64,000 nucleotides of DNA from positions 248,001 to 312,000 of the forward strand of contig NZ_BNBE01000004.1 in NCBI RefSeq assembly GCF_014654895.1, written 5' to 3'. The notes beneath the pieces were generated by a model that was not told the DNA's origin, made no database searches, and worked only from the letters and a program-made list of their open reading frames with translations. Source of the stretch: Streptomyces filamentosus. GTDB taxonomy: Bacteria > Actinomycetota > Actinomycetes > Streptomycetales > Streptomycetaceae. A program made the translations under genes and the position numbers. Below are positions 26,001 to 32,368 of the stretch, piece after piece; the stretch's first letter is position 1; each line of letters begins with the position of its first letter.

Positions 26001-26536
26001 GCGGAGGTGTCCTTGCCCTCCCCGACCTTCCCGTCGACCTCCGCCTTCACCTTGTCGGCCTTGCCGGACTTCGAGAACTTGTCGGCCTCGTCGAGGTTCT
26101 TCGGCGCCTGCGCCTCGATCGCCTTGTCGACGGCGGCGACGAACGCCGCCTTGTCGAACTCGCCGGGCTTCGCCGCGTTCATCTTCTCGGCGTTCGCGGC
26201 CTTGCCCTGCGCCTCCTTGTCGTCGACCGGCGCCACCGCGGCGTCCTGCGCGGACTTCGACTCCGCCGCCGCGGGGGGGTGCGCGGCCAGCGTCCGCTTC
26301 TTCGCCGCCACGTCCGCGCCGACCCGCCGGAAACCCGGGGCCGCGTTCGGGGGCGTCTTCACCGGGGCCGTATGGCGCTGGGCTACCAGACGGGCCACCG
26401 CCGCGTTGCCCACCGCGCCCTGGAGGCGCTGGACGGCGTGCGGGGAGAGGCCGCCGGGCTCGTGGAGGGCCGTCTCAGGGGTGGCCGTCCCGGGTCGGCG
26501 GTCGGTCGTCGGCTTCTTCTCCGGGACCTCCTTCAT
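23087..26536 (-). CDS. Large CIS cargo-like protein with a variable C-terminal toxin domain
   Basis: A 1149-residue protein starting MKEVPEKKPTTDRRPGTATP behind GGGAGGGGACGG. Residues 38-56 (LQGAVGNAAVARLVAQRH) match the NAAVxRL leader seen in eCIS-associated cargo. Residues 60-300 are Ala/Lys/Glu-rich and disordered. Residues 330-560 are long amphipathic helices (coiled coil), and 560-820 contain hydrophobic stretches (LIPTVIVAGITWIISLLNPA; AASIPLLIGFLASLLGIGSL). From about residue 825 (base 24060) the GC content drops. The C-terminus has SIKKKFNLSELSIVSNQDQY as a pre-toxin link, then an unrecognised domain (GRADLEITKTKSWSYALTAI; QQSHHRPVPGSQ). It is encoded opposite to the CIS genes and overlaps its likely immunity gene. 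Confidence 0.78.
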   Translation of the reverse strand: MKEVPEKKPTTDRRPGTATPETALHEPGGLSPHAVQRLQGAVGNAAVARLVAQRHTAPVKTPPNAAPGFRRVGADVAAKKRTLAAHPPAAAESKSAQDAAVAPVDDKEAQGKAANAEKMNAAKPGEFDKAAFVAAVDKAIEAQAPKNLDEADKFSKSGKADKVKAEVDGKVGEGKDTSAEDIETATKAPPDTSAAKDKPVTPLVPDRPPGNPGAPSASDAIPEKQPPAVTDFSQGPAENDKAMADAEVTEEQLAKGNEPEFDDALKAKKTAETDSAKAPGKAHTAEDQQLATAKAGAAAAGAQAMNTLAATRTEAGKAVDGGKGETKSKDEQKRAEVTAKLQKVFDATKKDVESTLTGLDQKVDTAFTTGEKAARDAFTADHKARMKKYKDKRYGGFLGKGRWLKDKFAGLPQEANDLYQESRKLYVARMRTVISTVADLIGVELGRAKARIAQGRNDLKAEVDRLPADLKAFGEEARQDFAGKFEDLETTVDEKSEQLVQDLATKYTAALDAVDEEIKKLQEANKGLIDKAKDAIVGVVKTINELKNLLLGILAKAASAVMKIIKDPIGFLRNLVKAVGAGLDLFVTNIGSHLKTGLVSWLLGTATKAGLELPARFDLRGIIQLITSLLGLTWDNIRSRITRKGVPDEAMTAVESSVPVAKKLATEGPAGAYEEIKAETGDLKSTILSKLTEYLIPTVIVAGITWIISLLNPASAFVRAVKGIIDIVTFVVNQGTQIADFVNAVLDAVIQIANGGAAGVPKTVETALAASIPLLIGFLASLLGIGSLANKVKSVFQAASKPVNRAIDKLVESIARMGKKFWEKTQGKNRSGGNGEDRRTLRDKQLAVKGAIRSVELIMDQPESDRTTVVRALPSIKKKFNLSELSIVSNQDQYHVRAEINPKEDSKDDSNEVIPKEKARVKEPIPHLFRNIDPENPPAGWAFYDEVVGEDASTGRKRIQCIITGPDGSQGRITREWDPSNKTFGLIAAFLDKLPAWVPSKPSFPNGKGTPLVTYATLRLKKLLSVEPGEIKKQKWHNIANEEAILELAKLTSLDYAGRADLEITKTKSWSYALTAIQQSHHRPVPGSQKVVGGFQEALEDLSLEVVVKKISERGRDGAERWLQQEYGIGLDSRVLVMFDIECDLEPFR

Positions 26537-26778
26537 CCGTCCCCTCCCGGTAGCCGTAGCCGTGGCCGCACGGCCAGGCTGCCCGCCGGGCCGGGTCCCG
26601 GCGGAGGGCGGCGGGGGTCCCGTGCGTCCCCGACTCCCTTGCACCTTCGGGCAGTTCACGCTGCCCAGGCGGGCGGCCGATCATCCGTTCCGGGTGATCG
26701 TCACGCTGGTGAGAATGGCCCGGTTCCACGGGAGCGGTTCCCCGGTCGAGGAGTGACGTCGAGGAGAGAGAGCACCGT
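26537..26778. promoter_or_regulatory. Divergent promoter region between the cargo and sheath genes
   Basis: These 242 bases separate the start of the cargo-like gene (minus) from the sheath gene (plus) and must hold both promoters. I see no strong palindrome. A GAGGAGAGAG ribosome-binding site precedes the sheath ATG. Confidence 0.4.
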
Positions 26779-28332
26779 ATGCCGTCGTACCTGTCCCCAG
26801 GCGTCTACGTCGAAGAGGTCCAGTCGGGCTCGCGGCCGATCGAGGGGGTGGGCACCTCGGTGGCCGCCTTCGTCGGCTTCGCCCGGCGGGGGCCCTTCGA
26901 CGAGCCGACGCTGGTCACGAACTGGAGCCAGTTCGTGAGCCGTTTCGGCGACTTCGTCGAGGGGACGTACCTCGCGGCCTCGGTGTACGGCTTCTTCGCC
27001 AACGGGGGCGGGACCTGCTACGTCGTGCGCGTCGACGACGGCACTACGCCCGCACCGGCCGCGGCGGCCGGCGAGGGCACCGACCCCCGCGCGGTCGAGG
27101 CCGCCGGGCCCACCGCCATCGGCGCGTACTCCGTCGTCGCCCGGCCGGGCGTCACCGGCACGATCACCGTCGAGATCGCGGACGTGGAGGGCGACGACCC
27201 TCCGTCCGACGCCTTCCGGCTGATCGTGAAGCGGAACGGCAAGGCCGTCGAGACGTACCCCTCCGTCACCACCAAGCGCAGCAAGGAGAACGTCGCCACC
27301 CGCGTCAACGCGGCCTCGGCGCTCGTCGAGATCACCGAGCCGGGCACCGGCGCGGCGCCCGCCCGCCCCGAGGCGCAGACGGTCACCCTCGCCCCGGCGC
27401 CGCCCGTCCCGGCCGGCGGGCCGCTCACCCCCGAGGTGTACGTGGGCGACGCCGACCGCCGCTCCGGCCTCGGCGGTCTGGAGGCGGTCGAGGACGTCAC
27501 CGCCGTGGCGGTTCCGGACCTGATGAGCGCGTACGAGCGCGGACTGCTCGACCTGGACGGGGTGCTCGCCGTCCAGCAGGGGCTCATCGCGCACTGCGAG
27601 CTGATGGGCGACCGGGTCGCGGTCCTGGACCCGCCGCCGGGACTCAGCCCGCAGGAGGTCGCGGTCTGGCGCTCGGAGCGGGCGGGGTACGACTCCAAGT
27701 ACGCGGCGCTCTACTACCCGTGGATCGACGTGGCCGACCCGTCGACCGGACGGGTCTCCCCGGTCCCGCCGAGCGGGCACGTCGCGGGGATCTGGGCCCG
27801 CAACGACGACCAGCGCGGGGTGCACAAGGCCCCGGCCAACGAGGTCGTCCGGGGTGCCGTGTCCCTGCGGACGCAGCTCACCAAGGGCGAGCACGACCGG
27901 CTCAACCCGATCGGCGTCAACTGCATCCGCGCGTTCCCCGGCCGGGGCATCCGCGTGTGGGGCGCCCGCACCCTCGCCTCCGATCCGGCCTGGCGCTACC
28001 TCAACGTGCGGCGGCTCTTCAACTACCTGGAGGAGTCGATCCTCGCCGGCACCCAGTGGGTGGTGTTCGAGCCGAACGACGACGCCCTGTGGGCGCGGAT
28101 CCGCCGGACCGTCTCGGCCTTCCTGGTCAACGAGTGGCGCAAGGGCGCCCTGTTCGGGCTGACGCCCGACGAGGCGTTCTACGTGAAGTGCGACCGCGAG
28201 ACGAACCCTCCGGAGAGCGTCGACTCGGGCCACGTGGTCTGCGAGATCGGCGTCGCGCCGGTCCGGCCGGCCGAGTTCGTGGTCTTCCGTCTGTCCCAGC
28301 TGACCAGCGGCACCGGTGCCGTGGACGAGTGA
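26779..28332 (+). CDS. Contractile sheath protein (phage tail sheath family)
   Basis: A 517-residue protein starting MPSYLSPGVYVEEVQSGSRP, followed by GVGTSVAAFVGFARRGPFDE, the classic opening of Pvc/Afp and phage sheath subunits. A middle variable part spans residues 95-230. The conserved C-terminal core contains YAALYYPWIDVADPSTGRVS, GHVAGIWARNDDQRGVHKAP, NPIGVNCIRAFPGRGIRVWG and YLNVRRLFNYLEESILAGTQ. It polymerises around the tube and contracts to drive injection. Only one sheath gene is present, as in Streptomyces-type clusters. It heads the structural operon. Confidence 0.95.
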   Translation: MPSYLSPGVYVEEVQSGSRPIEGVGTSVAAFVGFARRGPFDEPTLVTNWSQFVSRFGDFVEGTYLAASVYGFFANGGGTCYVVRVDDGTTPAPAAAAGEGTDPRAVEAAGPTAIGAYSVVARPGVTGTITVEIADVEGDDPPSDAFRLIVKRNGKAVETYPSVTTKRSKENVATRVNAASALVEITEPGTGAAPARPEAQTVTLAPAPPVPAGGPLTPEVYVGDADRRSGLGGLEAVEDVTAVAVPDLMSAYERGLLDLDGVLAVQQGLIAHCELMGDRVAVLDPPPGLSPQEVAVWRSERAGYDSKYAALYYPWIDVADPSTGRVSPVPPSGHVAGIWARNDDQRGVHKAPANEVVRGAVSLRTQLTKGEHDRLNPIGVNCIRAFPGRGIRVWGARTLASDPAWRYLNVRRLFNYLEESILAGTQWVVFEPNDDALWARIRRTVSAFLVNEWRKGALFGLTPDEAFYVKCDRETNPPESVDSGHVVCEIGVAPVRPAEFVVFRLSQLTSGTGAVDE

Positions 28333-28342
28333 GGAGTCCCTC

Positions 28343-28786
28343 GTGCCCCTTCCCGATCTCGACAGTTCCGTCGGACACTCCTTCGGCCTGGAGTTCGACA
28401 GCGTCATCATCAGGCAGATCACCGAGGTCAGCGGTCTGAAGATGGAACAGGACGTCATCGAGCTCAAGCAGAACACCGCGGACGGAAAGTACGCCATCAA
28501 GAAGCTGCCCGGCCGCCCCAAGGCGGGCGAGGTCACGGTCTCCCGCGGCCTCACCGAGGACAACAGCTTCGAACGGTGGATCAAGGACTCGCGGTTCGGC
28601 CGGATGAGCGACGCCCGCCGCAACGGCGCGATCATCGTCTACGACTACGAGGGCCTGCCCATCAAGCGGTACAAGCTCATCAACGCCTGGCCCAAGTCGC
28701 TGGAGATCGGCGCGCTCAAGGCCGGCGACACCTCCGTCCTCACGGAGAAGCTCGTCATCACCTACGAGAGCATGGAAGTCGACTGA
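28343..28786 (+). CDS. Inner tube protein 1 (gp19/Hcp-like)
   Basis: A 147-residue protein starting at GTG (28343) behind GAGGAG, ten bases after the sheath stop. The sequence PLPDLDSSVGHSFGLEFDSV, then ITEVSGLKMEQDVIELKQNT, then YDYEGLPIKRYKLINAWPKS is characteristic of the phage T4 gp19-like tube fold. It forms the stacked hexameric inner tube within the sheath. Its stop overlaps the ATG of the next gene (ATGA frame shift), so the genes are coupled. Confidence 0.93.
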   Translation: MPLPDLDSSVGHSFGLEFDSVIIRQITEVSGLKMEQDVIELKQNTADGKYAIKKLPGRPKAGEVTVSRGLTEDNSFERWIKDSRFGRMSDARRNGAIIVYDYEGLPIKRYKLINAWPKSLEIGALKAGDTSVLTEKLVITYESMEVD

Positions 28787-29223
28787 TGCGGCGCACGACG
28801 GCCGCCGCGCCGTCCCGCGCCGGCGACGGAGCGGGGGGCGGGGCGGAGGCCGGGCTGCGGACCGAGTTCCCCTTCCGGCTGCCCCGCGGGTACGTCGACG
28901 AGCAGGGCACCGTCCACCACGACGGCGTCATGCGGCTCGCGACCGCCCGCGACGAACTGGTCCCGCTCCGGGACGACCGGGTCCGGGAGAACCCCGCCTA
29001 CCTGTCGGTGGTGCTCATCTCCCGCGTCGTCACCCGGATCGGCACGGTCGACGACGTCCATCCGGGGGTCGTCGAGGACCTGTTCGCCTCCGACCTGGCG
29101 TTCCTCCAGGACTTCTACCGGCGGATCAACGCCGAGGGGCACACCCGCGCCGCCGTCACCTGCCCCTCCTGCCGGGAGGAGTTCGCGGTGGACCTCGCCG
29201 GTGGCCGCCTGGGGGAATCGTGA
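28786..29223 (+). CDS. CIS-linked protein of unknown role (between tube and DUF6760-like genes)
   Basis: A 145-residue protein starting MRRTTAAAPSRAGDGAGGGA after a one-base overlap with the tube gene. The conserved part reads FPFRLPRGYVDEQGTVHHDG, then AYLSVVLISRVVTRIGTVDD and LFASDLAFLQDFYRRINAEG, ending in a CPSC pair within VTCPSCREEFAVDLAGG. Phage-tail loci often carry a tail-assembly chaperone-like protein here with a FPFRLPRGYxD opening. That similarity suggests an assembly role, possibly metal-binding through the Cys pair, though only two Cys are present. Confidence 0.72.
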   Translation: MRRTTAAAPSRAGDGAGGGAEAGLRTEFPFRLPRGYVDEQGTVHHDGVMRLATARDELVPLRDDRVRENPAYLSVVLISRVVTRIGTVDDVHPGVVEDLFASDLAFLQDFYRRINAEGHTRAAVTCPSCREEFAVDLAGGRLGES

Positions 29224-29363
29224 CGTACGCGACCGAGCAGCTGTACGAGGAGGTCGCGTACCTCGCCCACCGTTTCCACTGGCCACTGGATCAGCTCCTC
29301 GACCTGGAGCACGCGGAACGTCAGAGGTTCGTCGCCCACGCGGCCCGCCTCGACGGAGGATGA
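29220..29363 (+). CDS. Small CIS-linked protein (DUF6760-like)
   Basis: A 47-residue gene from a GTG that overlaps the previous stop (GTGA) to TGA at 29361-29363. The sequence contains YEEVAYLAHRFHWPLDQLLD and LEHAERQRFVAHA. This short Trp-Pro-containing protein is regularly found after the tube and chaperone-like genes in eCIS loci, and resembles the small tail-assembly proteins of phages (a second, overlapping frame after the chaperone). Its function is not established. Confidence 0.78.
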   Translation: MTYATEQLYEEVAYLAHRFHWPLDQLLDLEHAERQRFVAHAARLDGG

Positions 29364-29384
29364 CCGACGGGGAGGGGACCGGAC

Positions 29385-31079
29385 ATGGGACTGCTGTCCT
29401 GGCTGCGCGGTACGCGGGGGACGGAGCGCCCCGCGAGGGCGGACGCGCCCGCGACCGCACCGGCGTCGGCTGCCGCCTCCCGCGAGGACCGGTTCGACCT
29501 CGTCGAACTCCCTCCGCTCCAGCGGACCCTGGACGCACCCGCGCTCGTCACCGACCCGTCCGCCTTCGAGCGCGGACTGTCCACCCGGCGGCCGACCGCC
29601 CTGTCCACGTCCCTGGGGCACCTGGTCAGCGCGGAGGCTCCGGGCGGACTCGCGGGGGGCGTGACGACCCCCGTCCAGCGGTCCCTGGTGGAGTTCTCCG
29701 TACGGGCCTCCGGCGGCGGCCCGTCCCTCGGATCACCGGGCGACGTCTCCAGCGGCTCCGGCGACCGGCTCCCGGCGAGCGGGGCGGTGTCGGCGCCGAC
29801 GTCGGCGTCGCTGTCCGGAGCGCCCGCGCCGGGGAGGGCCGCCCTGCCGGAGCCCGTGCAGCGTACGGCCTTCGGCCCCGCGCCGACCGGTGCGTCCTTC
29901 CCCTCCGGACCGGGACCGGTGGAGGTCCGGCGGACCCCGGAGACCTCCGGCGGCGTCACAGAGCCCCCGGCAGCCCCCGAAGCCCCGGAGACCCCTGAGG
30001 CCCTGGGCGGCCCGCCCGCACCGGATCTCGTGGGCACCCCGGAGCTCCGGGGGGACGGCGGGACCGCCGAGCTCCCGGTACGCCCTCTGGTCGGCGAGCA
30101 GCCGCTGCTGGAGGTGCCGGAGCCCGGCCCCCTCCCCGCCGAGACCTCCGGTGGAGGGCTCCCGCCCGTCCAGCGGTCCCTGTCTCCCGCCCCCGGCACG
30201 CCTCCTCCCCCGGCATCGGCCCCGTCCTCCCGGCGTCCCTCCGGCCTGGGCGCGCCGCTCCCGGCGCTGCCGCCGACGGCCCAGCGCGAGGCCCCGGGCG
30301 CCGCGCCCGTGCCCGCACCCCGCTCCGTACCGCCGGAGCCCGCTCCCCCGCCGCTTCCGGCTCCCGCTCCCGAGCCCGTGCCCGAGCCGGTGGCGCCGCT
30401 GCTCGCCGACCGCCCGCTGGTGCTGCGCACCGTGGCCCCGGAGACCGGCGCGACGGCGACGTCCCCGATCGGGGTGCCCCCGGGACCGGTCTCCGAGGCG
30501 CCCGCCGTCCCCGTGCGGTGGGAGACGCCCACCGTACAGCGGCACACACCCCTCACGGCCACGAGCACGACCGGAACCACGGTCACGACCGCTCCCGCCC
30601 CTCCCCCGGCCGCCGTCCAGCGGGCCGTCGCGCCTTCCGTGCCGGCCGCGCCCCGGGCGCCCCGGGACGCGGGGGACGTGGCCGTCGCCGCCGGCATCGC
30701 GCAGCGGATGACCGACGGGAGCGTGGTCTTCGCGCCGCCTTCCCCGTCCGTCGCCCGACGGGCCCTGCCCCCGGGGACGTTCGTCCAGCGGGAGGCAGCC
30801 ACCGAGGACCCCCCGCCGCCCGCGCCGGAGGAACCCACGGGAGCCGTCCCCGACCCCGTACCGGACCCCGCACCCGACCCCGGAGCGGAAGCCGAGGACA
30901 ACGCCCTTTCCGCGTACCCGAGTTCACCGGGAGGCGCGTCCTCCGGGGCCCCGCCCGCCGCTCCCCCCGTCACCGACGAGTTCGTCCGTGCCCTCTATCC
31001 GCCGCTCGCCCGGCTCTTCAAGGCCGAGCTGCGGCTGGAGCGCGAACGGGCCGGGCGGCTCATCGAGACCCGGTTCTGA
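29385..31079 (+). CDS. VQR-repeat, proline-rich CIS-linked protein
   Basis: A 564-residue protein starting MGLLSWLRGTRGTERPARAD behind GGGAGGGGAC. Most of it is disordered Pro/Ala/Gly/Ser sequence, but QR motifs recur along it: LQRTL, VQRSL, VQRTA, VQRSL, AQREA, VQRHT, VQRAV and VQREA. Only the last 35 residues look folded (EFVRALYPPLARLFKAELRL, then ERERAGRLIETRF). The position between the tube-associated genes and the second tube gene is kept in related loci. The periodic motif suggests repeated binding along the tube or to a chaperone, perhaps as a ruler or cargo scaffold; this is inference. Confidence 0.65.
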   Translation: MGLLSWLRGTRGTERPARADAPATAPASAAASREDRFDLVELPPLQRTLDAPALVTDPSAFERGLSTRRPTALSTSLGHLVSAEAPGGLAGGVTTPVQRSLVEFSVRASGGGPSLGSPGDVSSGSGDRLPASGAVSAPTSASLSGAPAPGRAALPEPVQRTAFGPAPTGASFPSGPGPVEVRRTPETSGGVTEPPAAPEAPETPEALGGPPAPDLVGTPELRGDGGTAELPVRPLVGEQPLLEVPEPGPLPAETSGGGLPPVQRSLSPAPGTPPPPASAPSSRRPSGLGAPLPALPPTAQREAPGAAPVPAPRSVPPEPAPPPLPAPAPEPVPEPVAPLLADRPLVLRTVAPETGATATSPIGVPPGPVSEAPAVPVRWETPTVQRHTPLTATSTTGTTVTTAPAPPPAAVQRAVAPSVPAAPRAPRDAGDVAVAAGIAQRMTDGSVVFAPPSPSVARRALPPGTFVQREAATEDPPPPAPEEPTGAVPDPVPDPAPDPGAEAEDNALSAYPSSPGGASSGAPPAAPPVTDEFVRALYPPLARLFKAELRLERERAGRLIETRF

Positions 31080-31115
31080 CCGGGCGAGGCAACGAACACC
31101 GGAAGGAGCGACCCC

Positions 31116-31556
31116 ATGGCCACCCCCGCCCAGAGCGGCGAACCCGCCGTCAGCGTCTGCTTCGTCGTCACCATCGACGACATCGAGCTCGGCTCCTTCA
31201 ACACCTGTGAGGGGCTGGGCTGCGAGGTCGTCCTGGAGACCCGCGAGGAGGGCGGCAACAACGGGCACGTCTGGCAGCTGCCGACGCGGCTCAAGTACTC
31301 GAACGTGAAGCTGTCGCGGCCGCTGACCCGGGAGACCGAGAAGGTGGCCCGCTGGTTCGCGAGCATGACGACCGGGTTCACCCGCAAGACCGCCCACATC
31401 GAGGCGCGGACCGGCGACGGGCGGAAGGTCGCCCAGTGGGGGCTGCTCGAAGTGGTGCCGGTGCGGTGGACGGGTCCGTCGTTCACGCCCGAGTCGCCGA
31501 AGGTGGCGATCGAGACGATCGAGATCGCCCACCACGGCTATGTGATGGAGGGCTGA
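31116..31556 (+). CDS. Inner tube protein 2 (Pvc5-like, gp19 family)
   Basis: A 146-residue protein starting MATPAQSGEPAVSVCFVVTI with AAGGAG upstream. The fold markers FVVTIDDIELGSFNTCEGLG, then EEGGNNGHVWQLPTRLKYSN, then VKLSRPLTRETEKVARWFAS are those of the tube-initiator subunit. In Pvc/Afp particles it makes the layer between the spike and the main tube. It is followed by the LysM baseplate protein after five bases, again typical. Confidence 0.92.
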   Translation: MATPAQSGEPAVSVCFVVTIDDIELGSFNTCEGLGCEVVLETREEGGNNGHVWQLPTRLKYSNVKLSRPLTRETEKVARWFASMTTGFTRKTAHIEARTGDGRKVAQWGLLEVVPVRWTGPSFTPESPKVAIETIEIAHHGYVMEG

Positions 31557-31561
31557 GCCCC

Positions 31562-32368
31562 ATGACCCCACCCGGCGCCCCGATCGCCTTCAGCGCGGCC
31601 GGCACCTCCGGTGTCGCGTCCGCCGGGAAGGGCCGGTCGGCCCGGCCGAAGCTGGAGCACGCCTACCTGGAGCTGCGGACGCCGCCGTCGGGCGGCGGGC
31701 TGACGCCGGGGGCGCCGTGCGGGCGGATCGACTTCCAGTTCAATCCCAAGGAGTTGAGCCTCACGAAGGCCGCGGCGTGGAAGCGGACGCCGGCCAAGGG
31801 GGCGAAGAGCGCCGGCCCGCCCGAGTACCAGGGCTCGCAGCCCAGCAAACTGACGGTGGAGATGTTCTTCGACGCGGGCGACACGCAGGACACCCGGGTG
31901 GTGACCTCGGTGGAGCAGCTGTTCGCGTGCTGCGTGCCGACGAGCGAGACCCGGCAGCAGCAGCGGTCGTCGCCGCCGTGGGTGGTGTTCCACTGGGGCG
32001 GGCTGACCGGCTTCCCCGGCTACGTCAGCCAAGTGCAGGCGAAGTACACGCTGTTCACGACGTCGGGGGTGCCGATCCGGGCGGTCTGCCTGGTGACGAT
32101 GGAGGAGATCAGCGGGGAGACTCCGGGGCAGAACCCCACGTCGGGGGCGCTCACCGCGCGGCGCACGCACCGGGTGGCGGCCGGGGACTCGCTGCCGTCC
32201 CTGGCGCAGCGCGAGTACGGCGATCCGGCGGCCTGGCGGGTGATCGCGGAGGCGAACGGCATCGACGATCCGCTCCGGCTCGCGCCCGGCACGCGGCTGT
32301 TGCTGCCCGCTCCGGACGAACTCGGGCGGCTGCGGGCGGAGTCCGCCCCCGCCCGGCGGGGGCTGTGA
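31562..32368 (+). CDS. LysM-containing baseplate hub protein (Pvc7-like)
   Basis: A 268-residue protein. Residues 30-190 contain LEHAYLELRTPPSGGGLTPG, then DFQFNPKELSLTKAAAWKRT and LTVEMFFDAGDTQDTRVVTS, the conserved FQFNPxELxxxK signature of the gp53-like family. A LysM domain follows at about 198-258 (THRVAAGDSLPSLAQREYGD; WRVIAEANGIDDPLRLAPGT). It joins the tube to the spike in the baseplate. The stop overlaps the ATG of the spike gene (TGATG). Confidence 0.92.
   Translation: MTPPGAPIAFSAAGTSGVASAGKGRSARPKLEHAYLELRTPPSGGGLTPGAPCGRIDFQFNPKELSLTKAAAWKRTPAKGAKSAGPPEYQGSQPSKLTVEMFFDAGDTQDTRVVTSVEQLFACCVPTSETRQQQRSSPPWVVFHWGGLTGFPGYVSQVQAKYTLFTTSGVPIRAVCLVTMEEISGETPGQNPTSGALTARRTHRVAAGDSLPSLAQREYGDPAAWRVIAEANGIDDPLRLAPGTRLLLPAPDELGRLRAESAPARRGL

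Noticed and set aside
23087..26536. Tape-measure protein instead of cargo
   Set aside because: Its coiled coils and hydrophobic stretches could fit a tape measure, but the variable low-GC tip, the overlapping partner gene and the opposite orientation fit a cargo toxin better. The point is not settled.
24758..26938. A plus-strand open frame of 726 codons opposite the cargo-like gene
   Set aside because: It is Leu/Gly/Arg-rich low-complexity sequence and runs into the sheath gene out of frame; the minus-strand protein has the leader motif and coiled coils.
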